Source: Thermodesulfovibrionales bacterium (GTDB taxonomy: Bacteria; Nitrospirota; Thermodesulfovibrionia; Thermodesulfovibrionales; Dissulfurispiraceae). Taken from it: DNA of 32,972 nucleotides. The stretch lies in NCBI GenBank assembly GCA_026415415.1, contig JAOAHE010000017.1, positions 1 through 32,972 of the forward strand, read 5' to 3'. Made by a program: the position numbers and the translations under genes. Under the pieces are notes generated by a model, which was given only the letters and a program-made list of their open reading frames with translations, ran no database searches and was not told the DNA's origin. Numbering within the stretch: the stretch's first letter is position 1; every line of letters begins with the position of its first letter. Shown piece after piece: positions 15,399 to 22,787 of the stretch.

Positions 15399-16645
15399 GT
15401 GAACAGCCTCTTTTAATAAACAGCTTTAGCTTAGCTATACTTCATATTGATGCAGATGGCTTTTTCGCCTCTGTAGAACAAGCAGTAAATCCAGTCCTAA
15501 AAGGTAAGCCTGTCGTAGTAGGAAAAGAAAGAGGAATCGCTACAGCTATAAGTTATGAAGCAAAAGCAAGAGGAATAAAAAGAGGGATGCTTTTGCAGGA
15601 AATAAAAAAACTATGTCCTGATGCTATTTTAGTTCCATCTGATTATGAAAAATACTCCTTATTTTCAATAAGGATGTTTGATATTCTAAGGAGATTCTCT
15701 CCTCAAGTAGAAGAATATTCTATAGATGAAGCCTTTGTTGACCTTACGGGCCTAAGAAGGGTATACCATTGTTCTTATGGCGACATAGGGATGAAGATAA
15801 AAGAGACAATAAAGAAAGAACTGGGGATAACAGTATCAGTAGGAATAAGTCTTACGAAAGTGCTTGCTAAAGTAGCATCAGGACATAGAAAACCTGATGG
15901 TCTGACTGTGATACCTGGCAAAGAGGTGCATCTATATCTGAAGGACCTTCCTCTTGAGAAGGTATGGGGGATTGGTCTAAATACCTCAGCATATTGTGCA
16001 AAACTTGGTATTCATACTGCTCTTGATTTTGCAAAAAAAACAGAAGATTTTATAAAGAAATGTTTTTCAAAGCCCTTTTATAAGATATGGCATGAGTTAA
16101 ATGGTAGAAGCGTATATCCTGTAAACCCTGAACCAAAGAGAAATTATAAATCAATAAGCAAAGCAAAGACTTTTGAAGCTACTAAGGAAAAAGAAGTAGT
16201 GTATGGTCAGCTATTGGAAAATCTTGATGGTGCTTTTTTTAAAGCAAGGAGATATGGATTATGCACAAAGAAACTTGTAATTTTTCTTAAGACTCAAGAA
16301 TATCAAGATAGAGGTTGTGAGATAAGTCTTACCGATTACACATTATATTCAGAGGACGTAATTCCTTTCCTAAGAGAGGCTTTTGATCACATTTATGATG
16401 TGAACAAACTTTATAGACAAACAGGGGTGTTCTTGCTTGAACTTACTTCTGTGGAGATGCTGCAGTACTCTCTTTTTAGGAATCCACTCAAAGCAGAAAA
16501 AATAGAAAGACTTTATGATGCTGTTGATAAGTTAAAAGTAAAGTTTGGCAGAGATATTCTTCAGCATGGTGCGGTTTTAAACAAAAAAGAAAAAGAAAAA
16601 AGAAATCAAAAAATTGAGATCCCAGTGTTAAGTATGGATGTTTAG
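15395..16645 (+). CDS. Y-family (DinB/UmuC-like) translesion DNA polymerase
   Basis: This 416-residue error-prone polymerase has catalytic D19 in HIDADGFFASVEQ, D111-E112 in YSIDEAFVDLTG, steric-gate F24, a helix-hairpin-helix thumb (VWGIGLNTSAYCAKLGI), and a little-finger domain beginning at KSISKAKTF. QYSLF at 357-361 matches the beta-clamp binding motif QLxLF, placed as in E. coli UmuC. The N-terminal palm is DinB-like, so the exact subfamily is uncertain. A lysine-rich tail follows. It is coupled by an ATGA overlap to the LexA/UmuD-like gene, forming an umuDC-like unit under the GAAC-N4-GTTC operator and thus probably induced by DNA damage. Confidence 0.93.
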   Translation: MSEQPLLINSFSLAILHIDADGFFASVEQAVNPVLKGKPVVVGKERGIATAISYEAKARGIKRGMLLQEIKKLCPDAILVPSDYEKYSLFSIRMFDILRRFSPQVEEYSIDEAFVDLTGLRRVYHCSYGDIGMKIKETIKKELGITVSVGISLTKVLAKVASGHRKPDGLTVIPGKEVHLYLKDLPLEKVWGIGLNTSAYCAKLGIHTALDFAKKTEDFIKKCFSKPFYKIWHELNGRSVYPVNPEPKRNYKSISKAKTFEATKEKEVVYGQLLENLDGAFFKARRYGLCTKKLVIFLKTQEYQDRGCEISLTDYTLYSEDVIPFLREAFDHIYDVNKLYRQTGVFLLELTSVEMLQYSLFRNPLKAEKIERLYDAVDKLKVKFGRDILQHGAVLNKKEKEKRNQKIEIPVLSMDV

Positions 16646-17138
16646 TCTGGCTACAACAAAACCTTAAGTAAACTGGATATCTATTAACTCTGACATTATA
16701 ATTACAGTTTAAAGGGGGACATGGTTAGATTTAGGATGCCATCTCTTATATTTATTATTGTAATCTGATAGGTTGAGCCTACAAATGAGATTTACTTCAC
16801 TGATGCTTTTCCTAAAACTGAGTTATCCTTCTGTTTATTGCACTATATTTAACCGATGGTTTGCGCCTATTTATTCTGTATTTGTCAGTAAATTTTAATA
16901 GTAGGCATTATAAATATCTGCTAAATAATAATCTTAGTTTAAGTGTTAGGTCTCTGTCCTAATGAATGTTTATATCATAATTGGATTAACGGGAGGTAGT
17001 TGGGATTCTTTTTATTGGCATACAGGTATCCCAACATATGAAAAGGGATACTCATAAAAAGATAACAGCTTTCTTAATTCATTCTTTTTTTTATGAACAA
17101 TCAAGATGTTTTTTTGTTTGTTGTCTTAGTTACGAAGA
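16646..17138. other. Intergenic region with a possible 31-codon open frame, otherwise no gene
   Basis: An open frame at 16962-17057 encodes MNVYIIIGLTGGSWDSFYWH and continues to HTGIPTYEKGYS. Its composition is less AT-biased than random here, but it lacks a ribosome-binding site and could be a gene remnant. The same stretch holds two exclusive stems: TTGGGAT (17000-17006) with ATCCCAA (17028-17034), and TATCCC (17027-17032) with GGGATA (17045-17050). I see no clear terminator for the polymerase gene. Confidence 0.3.
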
Positions 17139-17855
17139 TTATATCGTTATAGGTTTTTTTGTATTATTTAGTACTATATAAGATTCCTCAGGGGCTACAT
17201 AATTTATGCCGTCTCCACCATGAACTTGGATACCAGTGAAAAGGGCATAATCTGCTCTTTCTGGATCTATTACATTAGAAATAGCTGATTCTAAGTCCTT
17301 TTGAATTACAGTTCTTGCAATTTTTGTAAAACTAAGCAGATCAGGACAATCACCATATGTTAAAGCCTGTAACATTTTGCATTTTAATATACTCATCTCA
17401 ACATCATCTTCACGAAGTATAGGTGTTAATTTTCCTTCTTTTAGTTCCTCATAGAAGTTTATTAAAGCTCCACATGCTGTAGATCTTTCAATCCCTTTTC
17501 TACTACAGATGCCAAGCTCACTGTTTTTATTAATGGCTATATGGGGGAGGGCATAAAAAATGTATCTTGGTTTTTCTGAGTTTTCAGGGGCATGGTGTAT
17601 GGCAGCTGTGAGTGCCATTTTACCTGCTATAAACATACCTCCAAGTCCTGCGAGATTAAACACATCGCCCCAGAGTTGTTTTGCAGCCTCTATAAAGGTC
17701 TGGGAAATCTCATCCCTGCATATACATACAGCGGCTATAGTATTGTTTTTATTGAACCCAAAGGGCTGGAGGATTTTGGCAGTTTTATCTATAAACTCTA
17801 ATTCTTTGTATAAGACAGGGAAATATGCTGATATTTTATCTTTTTGATGATTCAT
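17139..17855 (-). CDS. LCIB/LCIC-family (beta-type-fold) carbonic anhydrase-like protein
   Basis: This 238-residue cytoplasmic protein resembles the limiting-CO2-inducible protein B/C carbonic anhydrase domain (PF18599). Matching features are the AVCICRDE motif with C46-x-D48-E49, NLAGLGGMFIAGKMAL (about 67-82), AIHHAPE (H87, H88), FYALPHIAI with H105, GICSRKGIERSTACGA with C128. C46, H105 and C128 are the likely zinc ligands. These enzymes interconvert CO2 and bicarbonate; some homologues are inactive, and I cannot judge activity here. A GGAGG site precedes the ATG. The gene stands alone between long intergenic regions. A carbonic anhydrase would suit a CO2-fixing organism, consistent with the corrinoid-activator gene at the left edge. 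The assignment rests on motif recall. Confidence 0.7.
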   Translation of the reverse strand: MNHQKDKISAYFPVLYKELEFIDKTAKILQPFGFNKNNTIAAVCICRDEISQTFIEAAKQLWGDVFNLAGLGGMFIAGKMALTAAIHHAPENSEKPRYIFYALPHIAINKNSELGICSRKGIERSTACGALINFYEELKEGKLTPILREDDVEMSILKCKMLQALTYGDCPDLLSFTKIARTVIQKDLESAISNVIDPERADYALFTGIQVHGGDGINYVAPEESYIVLNNTKKPITI

Positions 17856-18449
17856 ATTTTGCCTCCTTAATAAATAGGGTAAAAAAATTGTATAAGAGAA
17901 ATTAATCTTGCTTATCTAAAATGATCTTTTTTTATCTTAAAATATGTTTTTTACATCTTATCACATAGAATACTCATATCTTAAAGGATAGCAATTGCCT
18001 TAGTTTACCCTTTAAAGAAAAGGAATATCAACTATCAAAATTTTTCTCCTATTCAAAGTTGAATTCAATGTAAATCTTTATCTATGTAATTTTTTACAAT
18101 TATTTATATAAATATTTATAAAATATCAGGATTTTTTCTATGTGGTATAATTTATATAAATACCTTTTTACTATTTGATATACTGGTTTGGTAAATTAAG
18201 GATTTTATACTTTACATTATAGCTTTGGGAGTTAGATTTTAGATGGTAGAGTTTTTAGTTATTAAATAAAAAGAAGAAAGCTGTTTTTAATATTTATAGG
18301 ATTTCTTGAGTTATACTCATAACATTGAGATATCTATATGAAAGTTATAATTATTTATTTTAATTGTTATATCATTAGTAAAGTTTGATGATAATCAGAA
18401 TAAAAAAAGCACAGTTATTTTAAAATTAGAAAAGGAGAAGTTTGAATTA
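17856..18449. other. Intergenic region with two identical 12-bp palindromes
   Basis: This region between divergent genes is very AT-rich, and no gene is seen. ATTTATATAAAT occurs at 18102-18113 and again at 18150-18161, exactly 48 bp apart. Each is a perfect palindrome, so they could be a pair of protein-binding sites, though such sequences arise easily in AT-rich DNA. Confidence 0.4.
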
Positions 18450-18881
18450 ATGTATAAAACTGAACCAGAATTAGAGGTTTTTATGGCTGAGATAATTGCC
18501 CAAACTATAAATGAAATAAAGGGTAAAAACGAGATACCAGAAGAAACAAGGGTTTTCTTAAGAAAAGGGAGTTATACTGCTTCTAAAACACTTCCCAAGA
18601 ACGTTTTCCTTAGTGGTATAAAAGAAATAGCTAAGGAAGAGCAACCAGATATGATAGTTATTGTTACAAAGGCAATAGCTAAATCTGTAGTTGAGGCAGA
18701 AGAGGAAAACGCAATAGCTGTAATGGGTGCTACTCCAATAAGTGAGATTTTTATCGTATTTCCCTATGTGTATCATCATCATATTATTGAGTTGAACGAG
18801 CCTTTTGAGCTAAATTTATCTGAGTTGGGATATCCAAACTTGTTTGATGAAATATGGATAGACTGTATAAAATTAAATTAA
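18450..18881 (+). CDS. Unrecognised 143-residue protein
   Basis: I do not recognise this protein. It is acidic and soluble-looking, with no signal peptide or membrane helix. The N-terminal half is helical and Glu/Lys-rich (AEIIAQTINEIKGKNEIPEE). A possible alpha/beta core follows: PDMIVIVTKAIAKSVVEAEE, then NAIAVMGATPISEIFIVFPY. A three-histidine run (H109-H111) and a C-terminal LFDEIWIDC segment with Cys could bind metal. Two starts are possible: ATG 18450, with AAGGAG rather far upstream, and ATG 18483 (132 residues), with AGAGG five bases upstream. It stands alone between two intergenic regions of about 600 bases. The open frame and Shine-Dalgarno support a real gene. Confidence 0.65.
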   Translation: MYKTEPELEVFMAEIIAQTINEIKGKNEIPEETRVFLRKGSYTASKTLPKNVFLSGIKEIAKEEQPDMIVIVTKAIAKSVVEAEEENAIAVMGATPISEIFIVFPYVYHHHIIELNEPFELNLSELGYPNLFDEIWIDCIKLN

Positions 18882-19467
18882 CAAACTGACAATAAAGAAG
18901 TTAAGACAATTAAGAAATAATAATCAATCTTTCTAATTATAAGAAAACCTTTTAAGTTGAAGTCAAATCACCCCTAAAGCCCAAAAAAGTCACTTTTTTT
19001 TGAAATCCTATTATTAAGTATGCCTTCTATTGTTGATTAATTGACAACTTACACTATTTTGCCTTTTTTGATTTAATGAAAGAGTTGCAATTAGGACTAA
19101 TAATTGATATTTATATAATATTCTTGTCTTAGTCTTTATATCGTTATCAGGGTAAGTGGTAATTTCTCTACAATAAATAAGAAGTTTAAACAGCAAAGCG
19201 TTAGTAAATGAATTTTAATTTTAAAGAGGCAAACTCTGATGATCTTTTTAACTATTTTAGATAAGACAAAGATTAAGATAGCTAAAATTGATGTTTTCAT
19301 TTCAGTTTAACCAAAGAAATATGATTTAATGCTTAAGCTCATTGATTAAAAAGGATAAAATCTTCTTTTAGGATTTTTAAAATTATACGCTACTTTATTT
19401 TTTAAAAAATAACTTCAGATTGTCTGAAGCTTTATGAAAATAGCAAAAAACTAAAAAGGATAAGGCA
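18882..19467. other. Intergenic region with inverted repeats
   Basis: No gene is seen. An A/T-rich hairpin, AAAAAAG-TCA-CTTTTTT followed by more T (18984-19000), could weakly terminate the upstream gene. CTTCAGA-TTG-TCTGAAG (19413-19429) is a perfect 7-bp inverted repeat about 40 bases before the G-rich ribosome-binding site. It could be an operator or a leader hairpin for the phosphoesterase gene. Confidence 0.45.
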
Positions 19468-19488
19468 GGGGAGGGGAGGGGAGGGAGG
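19468..19488 (+). promoter_or_regulatory. G-quadruplex-type tandem repeat overlapping the ribosome-binding site
   Basis: Three GGGGA units are followed by GGGAGG, ending five bases before the phosphoesterase ATG at 19494. Four G-runs of three or more with single-base loops fit a very stable parallel quadruplex. The GGAGG end is also the Shine-Dalgarno sequence. In this AT-rich genome such a tract is exceptional. The 5-base repeat may also vary in copy number by slippage. Both roles are inference. Confidence 0.7.
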
Positions 19489-19493
19489 TTTAT

Positions 19494-20693
19494 ATGAAGA
19501 TTGGTATAATTTCAGATGTTCATTTAGGTGATTCTAATTGCAAACTCATTAAAGATGGTAAGGTCACTTTAAAGTATAATGAGTTTAAAAATACAGTATT
19601 TCGGTTTACTAAGGGTGACTCCCTTGATTATCTTGTGCTTAACGGTGATATATTAGATTTTTCTATTAACTCGTTTGAAGAGTCATGTATTTCAGCGAAA
19701 CCTTTTTTTCAGGCTCTTCAGAGAGATAAACTCACTAAAGAGCTTATCTATATTCCAGGAAATCATGACAAGCATATTTGGGACGCTGTGGAGTGGGAGA
19801 CTAATGTTATAAGAAGGCTTAAAGAACATAAAGACCCGCGCCCCTTTAGAAGGACTCAACCAGGGTATATCGATTATGTTATTAACACGCCTCTTGTCTT
19901 GCAAGGAGTTTCCCGTGTTACAGGAACAGATCATTATGGAACGTTATACCTTGAAGGACTCTTTGAACTGAACAAGACTTTGCCCATAAATATTGTTTAT
20001 CCAAATCTTTATATAAAAACGAAGGAAGATGTTTATCTTATAACCCATGGGCATATGCTTGAGCTTGCCTGGGTGCTATTGTCAGAAATTCTTTGCAGTG
20101 AACCCGAGCTTGTCGGTAAAAAAGGTGTTAGAGAACTTGAGGAGTATAATATCCCTCTTACATCTATGATATGCACTGCAGTAGGGCAGGCAGGTGCAGT
20201 GTCAAGACTTTTTTATAAAATTCAAAGAGAGGCAAAAGTTGGCAGGACTGATAGGTTAAAAAAGCTTCTTGATAATATTTTGCCAAAGCTTGATAATTTG
20301 CTTGAACTACCTTGGTATGCTGAATTACTTGATAATGCACTTCTTATGGCAATTCGACAGTTTGCGCTATCTATAGCAGGTGATATAAGTGATGCAAGGT
20401 ATGATAAACAGTTTTATTTGAAAGACTCAATCAAAAGTAGGTTTATGAGATTTCTTGTTGCAAGTTTCTCTCAGGCGGAAGAGCTTGGCATAGGCTTCCC
20501 TAATAAGATCATCTTTGGGCATACTCATGAGCCTCGCTCTTATAATGATCCTATGGAGGTAGCTGTATCAGTCTTAAAAGATGGAAAGCTATATCTATAC
20601 AATACTGGTGGATGGCTTGATGAAAAAGGCAAAAGCGCAGAGATATTCTTTTTTGATGACAACGGGACCTTATCAAGTATAAATATAGAATAA
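19494..20693 (+). CDS. Calcineurin-like metallophosphoesterase
   Basis: This 399-residue cytoplasmic enzyme has the five dimetal phosphoesterase blocks: D8-V-H10 (ISDVHLGD), G-D52 (LVLNGDILDF), G-N90-H91-D92 (YIPGNHDKH), a later His in YLITHGH, and GHTHEP near residue 340. A helical insertion of about 120 residues between the last two His blocks is longer than in simple family members such as LpxH. The substrate is unknown; nucleotide, sugar-phosphate or lipid substrates are all possible. The ribosome-binding site is the unusual GGGGA repeat immediately upstream. The amidohydrolase gene begins 13 bases after its stop, so the pair is an operon. There is no signal peptide or membrane helix. Confidence 0.9.
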   Translation: MKIGIISDVHLGDSNCKLIKDGKVTLKYNEFKNTVFRFTKGDSLDYLVLNGDILDFSINSFEESCISAKPFFQALQRDKLTKELIYIPGNHDKHIWDAVEWETNVIRRLKEHKDPRPFRRTQPGYIDYVINTPLVLQGVSRVTGTDHYGTLYLEGLFELNKTLPINIVYPNLYIKTKEDVYLITHGHMLELAWVLLSEILCSEPELVGKKGVRELEEYNIPLTSMICTAVGQAGAVSRLFYKIQREAKVGRTDRLKKLLDNILPKLDNLLELPWYAELLDNALLMAIRQFALSIAGDISDARYDKQFYLKDSIKSRFMRFLVASFSQAEELGIGFPNKIIFGHTHEPRSYNDPMEVAVSVLKDGKLYLYNTGGWLDEKGKSAEIFFFDDNGTLSSINIE

Positions 20694-20706
20694 TAAGGAG
20701 AAGATT

Positions 20707-21780
20707 ATGAAGATTGATGTTCATTTTCACGCCCTTGGCAATGGCTCAGACATTGAAAGTGTAGAGACAGATATATTTTTCCGAGCAACTGATAATAATC
20801 ATTGGTTTACAAGGATACTCTATAATCTTGTGGAGGAGGATCTTATTAAGCTTGAGGCTGACCTAAATAATGATGGAAAAATATCAACATTAGAATACTT
20901 TGAACTTACTTATAGATTACTTAGAGATTCTGAAGAATTGGATGCTATAGTATTGTTAGCCCTTGATGGAGTTTATTCACCACGAACTGGGGTTCTTGAT
21001 GAAAAAAGGACAGATCTTTGGGTTTCAAATAGATTTCTTTACAGGAAAATCAAAGAATTAAATGAGAGATTAAGAAAAGAGGGAAAAACTGAGAAAAGGT
21101 TTTTCTTAGGTGCATCAATAAATCCTAACAGGAAAGATTGGCAATTTGAGCTTGAGTTTGCAATTAATCAGTTGGAGGCTGTCTTAATTAAATTAATTCC
21201 TTCAGCACAACATATTCACTTAATGGATGAACGGCACAGGGAGTTTTATAGAACCCTTACAAGATATAATATACCTCTTCTCTGTCATGTAGGACCTGAG
21301 TACTCATTTGCTGAAGGGATAAGGAATAGAAGACTTGATGATTTTAGATTTCTTGAAAAACCTCTTAAAGAAGGGGTAACTGTAATAGCTGCCCATTGTG
21401 CAACACCTGTTTTCCCTCTGATTGATAAGAATTACTTAAAGGAGTTTTATATATTTATGAAAGAAGCAAACGGCGGTGGAAAGATCAATTTATGGGGAGA
21501 TACCTCTGCACTGTCTCTTTCAACGAGAACACCTTTATTGCCTCAAATACTTGAGATTATCCCTCAAAATTGGCTTATTCATGGCTCAGATTTTCCAATT
21601 CCCATTGATGGTTGGGCACATCTGCCTTGGGTTACTTTTGATATAACTCCGCAGGAATACCTTTACATTGTCAAAACTAAAAATCCTCTGGATAGAGATG
21701 TTAGGATAAAGAGAGCTCATGGTTTTATAGATTCAATTTTAACAAATGCAGAAAAAGTTCTTAGGCTTCCAGCTTTTTGA
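20707..21780 (+). CDS. Metal-dependent amidohydrolase (TIM-barrel) with EF-hand-like loop
   Basis: This 357-residue enzyme belongs to the amidohydrolase-2 type. It has H6-x-H8 after the first strand (KIDVHFHAL), later metal or catalytic sites LLCHVGPE, IAAHCATP and HGSDFPIP, and no signal peptide. Residues 52-63 (DLNNDGKISTLE) match a canonical calcium EF-hand loop: D52, N54, D56, G57, I59, S60 and E63, flanked by helices (VEEDLIKLEA and YFELTYRLL). It lies in an insertion between the first strand and the next conserved block. A Shine-Dalgarno (AAGGAG) precedes the ATG. It is cotranscribed with the phosphoesterase, suggesting joint processing of one phosphorylated substrate. The specific reaction is unknown. 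Confidence 0.87.
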   Translation: MKIDVHFHALGNGSDIESVETDIFFRATDNNHWFTRILYNLVEEDLIKLEADLNNDGKISTLEYFELTYRLLRDSEELDAIVLLALDGVYSPRTGVLDEKRTDLWVSNRFLYRKIKELNERLRKEGKTEKRFFLGASINPNRKDWQFELEFAINQLEAVLIKLIPSAQHIHLMDERHREFYRTLTRYNIPLLCHVGPEYSFAEGIRNRRLDDFRFLEKPLKEGVTVIAAHCATPVFPLIDKNYLKEFYIFMKEANGGGKINLWGDTSALSLSTRTPLLPQILEIIPQNWLIHGSDFPIPIDGWAHLPWVTFDITPQEYLYIVKTKNPLDRDVRIKRAHGFIDSILTNAEKVLRLPAF

Positions 21781-22695
21781 TATATTAGAAGATATCAAAA
21801 TGTTTTAATAAATATAATATTCCCTGTTGTCTTGAATCTTATAATTAAAATGGAAAAGGATTATCAAAGATCTTAGGTTGCCAAAAATTCCAACAATGAG
21901 TTGATTATCTTCTTCTTGCTGTAGTAATAAAAAGTAGCATCTTTAAGGATTCTCAACAAAGTGTGGATATGTTTATTCTTCTTTAGCTTAACTGGTATTT
22001 TCTTGAGAATAAATTTTCTTTTGTTTGGTTATAGATTATTCTTCTTGTATATCCTTTGTGGTTTAAGGGTATTTAAAAGTTGATAAAGAGTATTTGATGT
22101 TGTCTTGATATCAATAATTATAAAGGTTTTAAAATTTCCTAATAAAATGTATTTAGTAGTTAGGTGATTTAATTATTCTATATTGAGAAAGCTTATTAAA
22201 TACTTGAATTCTTTTTGATACTTCAGTGTTGAATTTACCATATGACATTAAGTCATCATGTAAGTATTTATTCTCTTTTTGATATTACTCAAACTTGCCA
22301 TTACTATGGTAGACCAAGATAATTTTTAAATTTCATTTTTTATATTATTTTAAAACCCATTTAACCTTTAATCAATACAGGATTTTTCAATAATATCTGC
22401 CTATTATCTTTTAAAACTAAGTTAATGAGAAATAAGGTATTCAGTGTCATTATGTTTTAGTTTAGTTAAGTAAAGGTACAACAATATTTATCAGTAATTG
22501 TTATCTTTTAAAATCATAAAATAAAGTTAAGTATAGTTTATTATTTTAGTTTTAGAATTTTATTAAAAATATCTGAGCTATCACTAAATTATTTGCACAA
22601 ATCAATAAATATAGTTTTTATAATGTCATTTGGCAATTTAAATATTGCTTTAATCATTGTCAATTTTTAGAGAAAATGCCAAAGATTTTCAATAT
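21781..22695. other. Long AT-rich intergenic region, possible decayed gene on the minus strand
   Basis: No intact gene lies in this stretch of about 900 bases. On the minus strand, 22147-22315 reads VYHSNGKFE, then a stop, then YQKENKYLHDDLMSYGKFN, continuing in frame to about KSPNY. The HSNGKFE-like start faintly recalls DDE-integrase cores. Further lysine-rich frames (about 21890-22030) carry stops or frame changes. AT-rich DNA produces such peptides by chance, so a dead transposase is only a guess. No terminal repeats or target duplications were found. Confidence 0.3.
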
Positions 22696-22725
22696 TTGAC
22701 GAAATATGGAAGACTCGCTTATATT
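22696..22725 (+). promoter_or_regulatory. Putative sigma-70 promoter of the sensory operon
   Basis: TTGACG at 22696-22701 and TATATT at 22720-22725 have an 18-base spacer. Transcription would begin at about 22732, giving a leader of about 55 bases before the lipoprotein ATG at 22788. This is a consensus match only. Confidence 0.45.
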
Positions 22726-22787
22726 TAAGATGATAGGCTAAAAGAGTTTGTATAGATATAATTTTGGAAAAAACAAAGTTGCCAGCT

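Noticed and set aside
20984-20995. A second GAAC-N4-GTTC (LexA-type) sequence inside the amidohydrolase gene
   Set aside because: It lies within coding sequence (encoding RTGV) with no promoter nearby; eight fixed bases are expected about once in two windows of this size.
21880-22080. Lysine-rich minus-strand frames as a transposase
   Set aside because: The frames are interrupted, low in complexity and without catalytic motifs; composition alone explains them.
22630-22648. TGGCA ... TTGC upstream of the sensory operon as a sigma-54 promoter
   Set aside because: The GG-to-G spacing is 15 bases instead of 12, which sigma-54 does not tolerate.
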